Below, one piece after another: positions 11,321 through 21,047 of a DNA stretch of 64,000 bases. Below the pieces are notes generated by a model. The model was not told the DNA's origin and did not search any database. It saw only the letters and a program-made list of their open reading frames with translations. Origin of the DNA: Eucommia ulmoides (Eukaryota > Streptophyta > Magnoliopsida > Garryales > Eucommiaceae). Positions within the stretch are counted from its first letter, which is position 1. The number at the start of each line of letters is the position of its first letter. The translations under genes were made by a program, and so were the position numbers. Where the stretch lies: positions 18,535,743-18,599,742 of the forward strand of contig CM028333.1 of the NCBI GenBank assembly GCA_016647705.1, read 5' to 3'.

Positions 11321-11929
11321 CACCTCGTCGCTCAAAAATTAAAAACGCAAGGTTCCCTCCCCAAATCCTCTACCTTCTCTCTAAAACTTCACTCCCAAAC
11401 CGTTCCAACCCTCAAAAATCATCCGTCCATTACCAAAAGTAGTCATTTCCATCACGATTCAACCTCCAAGAATCAGATTTCTACCTCTATTTCCGAAAAT
11501 TTAGGGTTTTGCGTGAAAGGTTCGATTTCTTCATTTTCTTTTGATTGGACCATTAATTCTCAACAAGTAAGTTTCTTTTACATCACATTTAGTCTAGTTG
11601 TTGAAATTATTGGTTGGTTTGCATGATTATATCAATGAAATCAATGGATTTTGAAATTTTTGCCCAAAAATCCTTAACCCTAGTTTCGCGATTTCGAAGT
11701 TCAATGGGTTTTTGGTTTGATTCTTGATGATACACATGTTTAATTAGGATTGGTTGAGTGTGTGGACTAATATAGGATGTCACATTTATGAAATTTGTTT
11801 GAAACATTCAAAAGGGTGTTCGTTTTGGGATGAATATGTTCTTGACAATGTGATTAGGGAGGTTTATGTTTTTCAATTATTCATATATGGTGAGGCTGTA
11901 TTGGGTTTTTGTGATTGTGATTGTAGGAA

Positions 11930-13063
11930 ATGCTGAAAAGAGCAGCAAAGAAGAGGGCCAAAGGAGAAGGGACGAGTTCAAACCCTAGGGTGCCGACTGA
12001 CGTTGACTACGATGCCATCCTCTTTGTGTCAAAACAAGCGGCGAGATACTTTAAAGAACACGAAAAATATCATGCCTGCATACGTCAACGGGGTTTCGGT
12101 CCGATTGAAGATCTACCGGTGGAATTTCATAATGAAATCCGAAGCCGCCACTAGGAGCAATTCTGCAAATCGCCATCCCCAGGTGAGATCGCTTTGGTCA
12201 AAGAGTTCTATTCTAATGCTACAGAGGCCATTGAAGACCTAGCAAGGGTTCGGAACCAACTTATTATCTTCAGCCCCGACTTCATTAACCATCTCTTTGG
12301 GCTATCGACACCGGAGTCACTTGAAAGCCAAGACCCTACTTTGCATAGGGTCATCCAAAAGATCACATCTGGCACGGTAAAGTGGAAATACCAGGGGCCG
12401 AATATCTCTACCTTTTCGATGAGTTGCCTCAAGCCAGTTTCAAAAATCTGGCACCACTTCATCTGTGGAAGCCTCCTACCGACGTCATATTTGTCAGACG
12501 TCTCAAAGGACAGGGTCTTTTTGATCTATAAAATTCAGACCGGACAACCAATCAACGTTGGATTTCTGATCTATTCTTCGATCATTTATGCTACGAAGAC
12601 GGTAAAGGGTGGGCTCCCGTTTCCGTCACTATTGACCCATATTTTCAGATTAGCTGATGTGATTGTATCCGGGGGAAGCCAGTATAACCCTATCTCTCTA
12701 CTTACTCTATCAGCGATAAACCGGTTGTGGAAGACTGGGGCGCAAGAGGCATCTGAACCTGAACTTGAGGAAGGGGAAGAGCAAGCAGACGAGACGGCTG
12801 GACCTTCTGGAGCCCGAGATGAAAGCTCCCAAGAGAGGATAAACAACAAGCTTCAGACCGTCCTCCAGAACCAATTCAAGATTGCTTCTTTCCTGGACCA
12901 ATTTTCGAGGCAACAAGATCGAGTCCAACGGAAGATTTGGGAGGGCCTTGGCCTTGAGATGGACGATTACCCTCCGATGCCATCTGTGCCACCACATCTA
13001 CTCCAGAGACCACACTCTCTTTCCCAAAGTGATGATGGTGATGATTCGTCTTCAGGTGAATAG
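11930..13063 (+). pseudogene. Retroelement ORF with 'putative plant transposon protein' domain (fossil)
   Basis: The only protein-like region of Athila-like copy 1. It starts MLKRAAKKRAKGEGTSSNP, a basic and probably nuclear-targeting head, and contains the family text VKEFYSNATEAIEDLARVRN and FSPDFINHLFGL. This fits the domain found in many non-autonomous plant LTR elements (Pfam 'putative plant transposon protein', Transposase_32, from memory). Later parts include an acidic stretch (EPELEEGEEQADE), a likely coiled region with QNQFKIASFLDQFSRQQDR, and a Ser/Asp-rich tail. It may act like a Gag substitute, but its function is unknown. The region is nearly open, with about one or two breaks. 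The second element lacks it. Confidence 0.7.
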
Positions 13064-14801
13064 TAGGGAATAAGTCTTATTCTCTAGGTATGTGTTCAAC
13101 CCATTTTGTGTGCAAGCATGCTATATGATTATTGGGTTCGATGATGTTAGAACACTGCCATGTTCAAGCCTGGATGGTATAGATTGGATGATAGTTTAGT
13201 GTATGTTCATTCATTTTGACTTTTTGTAGAAAATGATGAACAATTATTATTTTTTTGAACAGAAAAAAAAATAAAATTGATGTACAAATTTTAGTTTATA
13301 TATGCATTTTAATTTATATGTTTTAAATTTTAAGTTTAGTTAGTTTAATTTTTGTTGTTGCACGTTTAGTGTTAGATTAATTTATGTATGTTAGAATTAG
13401 AATTCGTTTAGTATTGTGTATGTGTGAAGTTCTGTTTGAATGTTAGATATGAGTTCATTTGGGCCAAGACCCGATAATGAGAACTATCCCCAAAATTGCA
13501 TATTGAGGTCGGGGGTAATACATTCCTTGTGTGTTTTATGTGCTTAACATGTCGATTGGGTAAAAATTATCTCGATCCGAAAATTGCACGACATTTGAAC
13601 TCACTGTATAATAATCTGAACAATTAGACGTTGATTATTCAATATTAAGCTCATGATAGAAAATGAGGAAACTAGAACTTGATTTGGGAAAAACTTGAGG
13701 CGGAATCCTAGGTAAGGTAATTCCGGAGAAGTGATTTAGGCCGTCAATTTTTCACTTGAACTGTTGTAGCTAACCTGAAAATTTTCATTCCTTATTTCCC
13801 CTGTCGAAGCCGATAACGTAATCAAATTCTGAAAACGTTCAAATACTCCTTTCAATTAAATTTTTCCTAACCCAATGTCGCTAAGCCTAATTTTCAAAAT
13901 TGAGTGAAATCAAGTGAGCGGTCGGATTTTTGATAAATTTTTATTTGATTCGGTATTAGTGTATTCACTTGTCACTTTCGTATTTCTTTTTGCACGCTCC
14001 TAAAAATAAGTTTGGGGGGTGTGTTTCTATCATTTCTTTTTACATATTCCTAAAATTTTATAAATTCGAATAAGTTTGGAGGAGTGTTTCTCTAACTTCT
14101 TTTTGCACTCTCCTAAAACTGTAACAATTCGAGTTAATTTAGGAATATGTTAGTTTAAAAAAAAATGAATAAATATAGTTTTTCATTTTCTTCTTTTTCG
14201 ACAAGTGAATACCAGGATTTTCATTTCTTATTCAGAATTGTACTTTAAATGTGGGGTCATGAGAGAGGATAGCGACAAGCGATTTTACCCCGGGTATCGT
14301 TCAATTAAACCGATTTACTATTTTTATTCCAGTGATACCCGTGGTCGTTCTCCAATGCCAAACCAAGCCCTATTGATCTCTTTGTATATCCGAGCCTATA
14401 TTAGTGGATAGTAGACTCCAATCAAGCTTATGGTTTTTCTGAATCCTTCAACGGTTTAAATTATGAGCTTAAACGATTGAATAATCGACTCCAGTATTTG
14501 ACTAGTTATACATTTGAATTCTCACACACACACTTTAAATGGATCTAGAATGGTTTTTATTGATATTGGTCGTTGAAATTCTAGAACACCACTTGGTGTG
14601 GGTTACTTCCCGAACTTGATCCAATTTAGGGATGTTGAGGGAGGAACAAATTGGTCATTTAGATTGAACTTTATATTTACATGCATATACTTCTTTCGTG
14701 TTAGCTTAATTTTTCATTTTTAGTTAGTTAGTTCGTTATTTAGTTTAGTTTAGTGTTAGTGTTTTGCTCGAGGACTAGCAAAATTCTAAATTTGGGGGTA
14801 T

Positions 14802-16308
14802 TGATAGATGTGAAAAACCTATCTATTTCTAAACCGGATTTGTTAGTTTTCAAGAATTTTAGTTATATTTAATTGTGTTTCGGTGTGTTTTAGTGTAGAA
14901 CAGGGAAAGGACGTCAAAGGGCGAGAAACAAGTGAAAACGGTGGAGAAACGGTGAACAAAATGTGCAAAACAGGATTTCAGTGAATGAAGATCACTGCCT
15001 AGGCGGAAGTTCCACCGCTTAGGCGAAAAAGAGGCAGAATGTTGGGTGCTGAAGGGCTGAACCACCGCCTAGGCGAGGAAAACGATAAAATATCTTGCCA
15101 GCAGCCACCGCTTAGGCGAAGTTACCTACAGAACTTAACCGACTTAAGTCTACCGCCTAAGCGGTGAACCACTGCTTAGTCGGTGACACTCTGTACAGAA
15201 ATATCTATTTTTAGATATTTTGAAGATATTTTCCAAATCCCTCCTTTTAACCCCTTTCTCCACCAAACCTAAAGGAGACCCTTAGACCTTAGACACTCCT
15301 AAAACGTGGGAGAGGGCTTGGTTGTTCTTGAGAGCTCTCTTCCATGTCTAATTAGATTAGATTAGTTTAGGAAGTAGATTAGATTAGTTGTAAAGAGTGT
15401 TCTTGGCCAATCCTTGAAGAGCTAGAAGAGGAAGTTCATCAAGCGAGAAGAGGAAGCTCGGGAGGACTGTTCTTTGGCGAAAGTGGACTACTCCACTTTG
15501 AGATTTGGCTTTTCTTCCCTTGTTTCCATCTTTGTATTTAATATTTATTGTTGATGATGATGATCTCCTTTTGATTTAATGTTGTATTGGCTAAGAACAT
15601 ATTAGTGTAATTTAGAGATTAATTAGGGAAATGTGTAGTTGTGTAAATACTCATTTAGTTTAATATACGTTTCTTTAACGGTTGTTGTTTTTAAGTCCGA
15701 TTGTGTTTATCATTTGAAGACAATCTTAATATGATTGTAATGGTATTAGGGTTGGATTTAAGAATCTAGAGTTTGACACTCGGGAGAGGTAACCCTGGAT
15801 TCGGACTAGGATAAACACATCGTTACGACCTAACGACCCGGGAGGGCGTTAGTTAGTGTGCAATCGATGACGTTGGGTCAAGACTCACACGGTGTAGAGT
15901 CGTTAAGACATTGAAGGGGACCTCTTCGTCGACGCGAAGTCGCGTATTCCCTCGTCTTGCACTCGGAAGAGGTGACGGAGGAGTTTACGAACCGAGATTG
16001 TCGGATACCTAAACTCCGTTATTGTTAACCAAATGAAATCAAACGTGTATTAAGTGAATGAAATCAATCCCTAATTAATCAACCTAATTAGAATTAACCC
16101 ACTAATTGTAGTTTAGCTTAGTTTAATTTCAATTCACGTCTTCCGTCGTCAGGATAACATGAGACTATGTCAATTGCGTTATTCAATTCAATTATTCACA
16201 CTTTTCTCTGTGGGAACGATATCCGATCTTCAAAATTCCACTATATTAAAACTTTAGACCTCGTATACTTGCGAGTGTAAGTAGGCGTGCGCAAATTCGC
16301 CCCTACCA
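14802..16308 (+). repeat. 3' LTR of Athila-like copy 1
   Basis: 1,507 bp, beginning TGATAGATGTGAAAAACC and ending CCCCTACCA just before the target duplication at 16309. It is colinear with the 5' LTR. The main length difference between the two falls inside the palindromic-motif cluster. Confidence 0.9.
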
Positions 16309-17174
16309 AACGCCATCATGGAAGAGATCAAAAATGAAATAAAAGTGGGGGCATATATGTGGTTGGATAACGTAACCAAAAATAAATGGATCAGGTCACA
16401 CGATGATGGTAAACGTTGGGGCTTGTTGACGACCAACTATGCCGAAGTATTCAAAAATTGTTTGAAAGGTGCAAGGAATGTCCCAATTACAGCTATTGTT
16501 TCGATAACTTTCTATAGGTTGGTCAAATACTTTGATCTCGATTGACAGGAAGCTCTAAAGGACATGGCCATGAGTTTAGGGTACGTAAAACATGTCGTTG
16601 AGAAAATTCAAAAATTTCAAGTCAAGTCCAAAACATACGACGTCAAAATATTTAATCGGTAAGGTTTTTTAACTTGCAATTTATTAATTGGTAATATATT
16701 TTTTTGATAGACCATAATACAAATTATTTAACTTATCATCTAATTTGATTTATAAATATATTCAATAATAGGAAAAATGCACGTTACCACGTGAAAACGA
16801 GAAAGACTTTGGCCGGGGGTATTGTTAAACACAAAGTTACTTTAGGTGATAACCTTGATTATACTTATAGGAAATATAAGACTTTCAGATATCCATGCTC
16901 ACACAAGCTTGCGGTGACAGAGTATTTCGGCACAGATGCGTTTCGCTACATTGCTTCTGAGTATACAGTAGCGAACTTGCTAAAAGTTTGAGAGTCATCG
17001 TTTGAACCGATCATTCATGAGGACTATTAGCCGATGGTTAATTTTCTGATCCTTCTTCCTAACAAGCATAGACTTCGAAACGAGATGGATGTGTCGCAGC
17101 GAACAATGACAAATCGGTGTGAATTATGTTCTCAGACTGGCCATGATAAGTGGACATGTCCATCCCGACCCTAA
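16309..17174 (+). pseudogene. MULE transposase, C-terminal part (broken)
   Basis: Continues the MULE transposase directly after the LTR element. Across the target site the frame reads RKYNA then IMEEIKNEI without loss. Exon 16309-16658 encodes WGLLTTNYAEVFKNCLKGAR and NVPITAIV, the conserved end of the MULE core, with one TGA at about 16543. The intron is 16659-16771. The exon from 16772 encodes the SWIM-type region (RKYKTFRYPCSHKLAVTEY, with the first Cys pair replaced by YTY) and, after a stop near 16989, a zinc knuckle CELCSQTGHDKWTC followed by PSRP and TAA at 17172. A C-terminal zinc knuckle after SWIM is usual in this MULE branch. Confidence 0.88.
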
Positions 17175-17393
17175 TTAGACAACAATTGTAATGGAGACAA
17201 CAATTTTTTTTTTAATTTACATTATAGTTGTAATAACATTCGTATTGTGTTGTATTATATTGTCGTTTAATTGATAAACATAATATTTATTTCGTATATT
17301 ACTACTTCATGAAATTTTAGTTTCGGATTAATATTTTTCACACTACTTCCAGATTTAAAATTTGCACAATTTATAAACACCCTAAATGTTTTT

Positions 17394-17697
17394 CAGATTA
17401 TTGCAGTTATGGTTGAGCCTGATCCCATGGATCAGTCGTTACTTTATTTGCAGAGAGACCACATATCTGTGACTGTCTGGGAAAAACGCAGAGTGCAGGT
17501 CATACTAAAAAAATATTTAGGCGGTGTATTGAATTTTTTTTTCTTCAGATTATTGCAGTTATGGTTGAGCTTGATCCCATGGATCAGTCGTTGCTTTATT
17601 TACAGAGAGACCACAGATTTGTGACTGTCTGGGAAAAACGCGAAGTGCAGGTCATACTAAAAAAATATTTAGGCGGTGTATTGAATTATTTTTTTAT
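17394..17697 (+). repeat. Tandem duplication of a PMD exon, 152-bp period
   Basis: 17394-17545 and 17546-17697 are direct copies, each comprising CAG acceptor, exon, GTCATAC donor and the following intron start. They differ at only a few sites, so the duplication is younger than most of the MULE decay or arose late in its life. Confidence 0.85.
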
Positions 17698-17982
17698 TTA
17701 GTATTTTTTAAATTAATTGTATTTTAATTTATATTTCAGCATTCTTCTCGGCTTGATTGTTCCGGAGCGGAACAGTTTACAGGGCAATGGACGGAATATG
17801 TACCCGGTCGCGTGGTACAGTTGATACAAGCCATCGAACTGTATGGAACTTTTCGATTAAAGAAGAAACAGCTAGACCACACATTGATTACCGTGCTAGT
17901 CGAGAGATGGCGTCAGGAGACGCATACGTTTAATCTTTCGACTAGTGAGATGATAGTGACATTGCAAGGGCCAATGCCCTAA
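17397..17982 (+). pseudogene. Plant mobile domain (PMD) gene fragment of the MULE
   Basis: Three exon-like pieces. 17397-17498 and its tandem copy 17549-17650 each encode a DPMDQSLLYLQRDH-type start, followed by VTVWEKR. 17740-17982 encodes GRVVQLIQAIELYGTFRLKK, then LDHTLITVLVERWRQETHTF and LSTSEMIVTLQG. This is the opening of the PMD (aminotransferase-like plant mobile domain, Pfam PF10536), known both in host MAIL/MAIN proteins and in MULEs and retroelements. It stops soon after the first conserved block, so most of the domain is missing. Possible leftover text follows to about 18090. Confidence 0.78.
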
Positions 17983-18130
17983 ACGCAAGATACTGAAGTA
18001 TTTTACCAATCTCAAATACACCGATGACAAAAAATTATCCGATTACAAAGACGGAGAGATTCACTATGAATGGTTTGATAAAACTAAGTAGTTATTGATG
18101 CTACAAAAGTTGAATATGAGTAGTATTTTT

Positions 18131-18530
18131 TAATTTATGTAATGTTTAATTTTTTGTCCTTCTATGATTACTATTTGTATTTCTTATCGCTTTCGATTTT
18201 AAATACAGTCTATCTCAGTTAGAACAACAAAAATTTTTAAGCCCGTTGTCTGTTTTTTTTTTTTTTTTTTTTCTCCATCCAAATCTAACATTATTTCTAA
18301 GTCACTTTTTTACAGTTCAAAAAGTGTCATCAAATGTGAATCGAAATCTAAGTCATCGATATTCACTAATGTAGATTGCGAGAAATTTTCATTCCAATTA
18401 GTATTTGAAAATTTTATTTGATTATAAAATAACAATACAAAATTATATATTCACGTGAAGTTTTTTTTTTTTCATTCCAATTAGTACAAATGTGTAATTT
18501 TATTTCTATTCCAATTAGTATGACCGTGTA

Positions 18531-18573
<43 letters not shown>

Positions 18574-19245
18574 TTATTTTATAAAAACACAAATAACATT
18601 TGCATTTTTGGGGGAATCATAAAACGCAAAAGTGTTTTGCATTTTTTAAGAAACACAAAACGTTTTTGTGTTTTAATTAAAAAAAAATCTTAAAAACCGT
18701 AGAAACGGATTTCATTTAAACGTTTTTAATTAATTTATTTATTTCGTTTTTAAAAACGCATATTCAATATGCGTTTTTATTAATAACGCATTTTAAGAAT
18801 GTGTTTTATTTCAGTTTGGTAAGTAAGTTTGAAGATATCAGTTTTCAAAAATTAATTTTTTTAAAAACATTTATTTCATCAAGAACTCAATAACATAAAT
18901 TAAGATTGATTTTATCAAATTTTCCAAGTGAACAAATTCAAATTTAATTAATTTATATTGTATCTATTTTCTTTTTGGATGAAATTATTATTTGAATCAT
19001 AATTATTTTTAAAGTATTTTAAAATATGAACCATAGAAATTAATCATACATTTTTGTATTAATTAAAAAATTTAAATATGATTAAAAAAATTAAGTGGGG
19101 CCACTCACCATTTTATATATAAAAACAATAATAAAAATAATAAAATTGGAACCCACCAAAAAATTTAAAAAATACATTCTTTAATTTTAAACTTTTAAGT
19201 ATTAGATATAGATTTACCGAAGTGTTCATTTTCATGGATTTATGA
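18131..19245. other. AT-rich spacer with simple repeats and AAAACGCA-type motifs
   Basis: No gene. It contains a poly-T run at about 18254-18272 and an ATT/TTA trinucleotide run at about 18531-18578. At about 18612-18800 there is a set of AAAACGCA/TGCGTTTT motifs in both orientations, including the near-palindromic AACGCATATTCAATATGCGTT at about 18755 (the core ATATTCAATAT sits between inverted arms). It may be the degraded 3' terminal region of the MULE. Confidence 0.5.
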
Positions 19246-19247
19246 TT

Positions 19248-19655
19248 TAGGGTGTGTTTAGTTGGATAGAAAATGAATGAAAAAGAAAATGAAAAGAAAA
19301 AAAAAATTCATGTTTGGTTGAATGGAAAATGAAAGAGAAAAAAAAAAATAGGATGAATAAAATACAATTTTTGAAATAGTTTTTTTTTTCCTCCCAAATT
19401 TGGGAGTAAAATAAAAGGAAATTGGTTAAGGTATCAAAACTACAATTACACTTTTAATAATGAATTTTTTAATTTATTTTTGGAGCACATGAGGACAAAA
19501 TAATAAATTATATTAAAATGAATTATTTTTTCTCCTTTTATTTTTTTTTCTCAACCAAACAATATTAAGAAAAAAAAAATCCCTTTCATAATAAATAAAA
19601 ATATTTATTCTCTTATTTTTCTTTCTTTTTCATCCTTCCAACTAAATATACTTTT
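19248..19655. mobile_element. Likely MITE with GTTTAGTTGGA-type ends
   Basis: The left end GTGTGTTTAGTTGGATAGAA and the complement of the right end, AGTATATTTAGTTGGAAGGA, form imperfect inverted repeats. Both are followed by ATGAAAAAGAAA-like text. The interior is AT-rich and non-coding. I could not fix a target duplication, so the superfamily is open. Confidence 0.5.
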
Positions 19656-19730
19656 AAACCTTAGGTTTAATGCGGTTAAAAAAAAGTGGAGCGGTGAAAC
19701 TTTGTCTCGCACCAATTCAGAATATGAAAC

Positions 19731-19738
19731 CACGTGTC
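19731..19738. promoter_or_regulatory. G-box / ABRE-like element upstream of the NAT gene
   Basis: CACGTGTC at 19731, preceded by AC, is a G-box with ABRE-like flanks. It lies 1.3 kb upstream of the transporter start codon. The motif is seen directly. Its use as a bZIP/bHLH site is inference. Confidence 0.4.
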
Positions 19739-20565
19739 AATTTATGGTGGCCCTCGGCCTCATCAACAGCTAACATAACATGAGAATATATGCTCGCTCT
19801 CTCTCTCTCTCTGATGGTGCTGATGAACATATCGTCGCAGTCGCAGGCAACAATCAATCTCATCAAGTGACCTCCCTATTTGCTCTTTAATGGGTCATCG
19901 CAATCGCATCCTTTTTATTCTCTCACGATTAGTACTTTTCAATTATTGTTTTGTTTAATTTCAAACCCATCTTCATCAAAAAAAAAAAAAAAACTGTCTG
20001 TTCTTGGGAACTTTTTGTACCCGAAATGTCTTTGTAATAATAGGGAACAGGACAAAAGAGAAATGGACTGATGATTCATTGGGAACTTGAGCCACTGCCC
20101 AGAATTTCTTGTTAGGGTGCATATCTTGATTAATTATCTCTTTTAAAAAGTCTAATCTAATTGATAAGAAAAAATTTAACCTAAAAAACTGCAAAATTAA
20201 TGAAGCTTGCGCCTCTGTTTTTCTTTCTTAATTATGCTTTGAACTCTGTTAGCAGAAATTTACTGGGTTTTTCTTACTTATTAAAGATTTGATTTGATCC
20301 AAAGAGAAGCAATATATACGATATGCCAATAGCTTACTAAAGGTGGTAAGAGATGCTTTTCATTTTTTAACTTTAGCTTTACTTGAGAGGAGCAAAGGGT
20401 GAATTCATCTCTCCAAGCCTGAAACCTCCTAAATATATTTTTAAAAAATGTGGGAGTAAGAGGGAAAAAAAAAAGAGATTCTCTTGGAATGGTCGCAGAG
20501 TGAGTGGCATTTTGGTTCCTTTCTCACTTTTGCTTGCGTTTGCTTTTTCTTCCTTCTTCTTCAAC

Positions 20566-20571
<6 letters not shown>

Positions 20572-20636
<65 letters not shown>
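20572..20636. repeat. CT and CA dinucleotide tracts in the NAT 5' leader region
   Basis: A run of about 20 CT units at 20572-20611 passes directly into about 12 CA units to 20636. CT microsatellites are common in plant 5' leaders and core promoters (Y-patch-like). A shorter CT tract lies at 19797-19814. Confidence 0.9.
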
Positions 20637-20638
<2 letters not shown>

Positions 20639-20739
20639 GCTTGTCTTCTCTTAGGGGTTTTCTTCAAGTGGTTATATAGTACATTACCCTCTTCTGAAAG
20701 CACTCCTTTGTTTCTTCAGTGGAATTGAGAAAAGAGACG

Positions 20740-21023
20740 GTAAGCATTTTGATTCTTACACTACCATAGCTTATTTAGGGTTGTGAAAAGGGAATTACAG
20801 CTGTACATTTTCTATGCATTTTCATGAATTTTGGTTACCTTTCGTACAGCTAGTTTTAAGAGTTCGTCAAAAGATGTGTTATGGGGATTGTGGTTTTTGG
20901 GTTTTGGTGAATCTGTAAAATTTTAAAGCTCTCTTCTCGAGTGGTGAGAGATTTGGGATTTGGGTTTTGTTTTTGGAGATTTGGCTATTGTATTGACTAG
21001 GGAGTGGGTGGTTTGAGTTTTAA
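20740..21023 (+). other. Probable intron in the NAT 5' untranslated region
   Basis: GAGACG followed by GTAAGCATTTTG at 20740 is a good donor. The downstream text to about 21020 is T- and G-rich without a start codon in a good frame, and GAGTTTTAAG before ACTGAGAAAG near 21023 can serve as acceptor. The acceptor choice is uncertain. Leader introns are common in plant transporter genes. Confidence 0.4.
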
Positions 21024-21047
21024 GACTGAGAAAGAAGAAGAAGAAGG

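Larger units (their letters stand above)
8497..16308 (+). mobile_element. Athila-like, pol-less LTR element (LARD-like), copy 1
   Basis: Fossil LTR element of 7.8 kb inserted in the MULE transposase. The target duplication AACGC lies at 8492-8496 and 16309-16313. LTRs are 8497-10042 and 14802-16308, both TG...CA. A primer-binding site of the TGGCGCCGTTGCCGGGGA type (used by Athila elements, tRNA-Asp-like) follows the 5' LTR, and a G-rich polypurine stretch precedes the 3' LTR at about 14792. The interior carries one retroelement-associated ORF region (11930-13063) and no protease, reverse transcriptase or integrase, so it is a non-autonomous derivative. Reading the first ~250 bases of the two LTRs, I count about 5-6% difference, mostly transitions, which suggests an age of a few million years. 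The structure is otherwise complete and the ORF region is lightly broken. Confidence 0.88.
5790..18130 (+). mobile_element. Decayed MULE carrying transposase and PMD exons, split by an LTR element
   Basis: A plus-strand Mutator-like DNA transposon remnant. In order it shows GC-rich leader exons (5790-6133), a transposase coding region (6622-8496, continuing at 16309-17174) and exons of a plant mobile domain (17397-17982). The interval 8497-16308 is a later LTR element. PMD genes are known to travel with MULEs in plants, so the pairing is expected for this class. I could not define the terminal inverted repeats or target duplication, so the outer limits are approximate. Candidate ends are the AT-rich stretches near 5640-5790 and 18130-18800. 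Confidence 0.75.

Noticed and set aside
12208-12997. Antisense open frames opposite the Athila-like ORF
   Set aside because: Shadows of the plus-strand ORF, with no family text.
20379-20728. Open frames over the CT/CA microsatellite before the NAT gene
   Set aside because: Dinucleotide repeats read as Ser-Leu or Arg-Glu runs. The region is the NAT leader or promoter.
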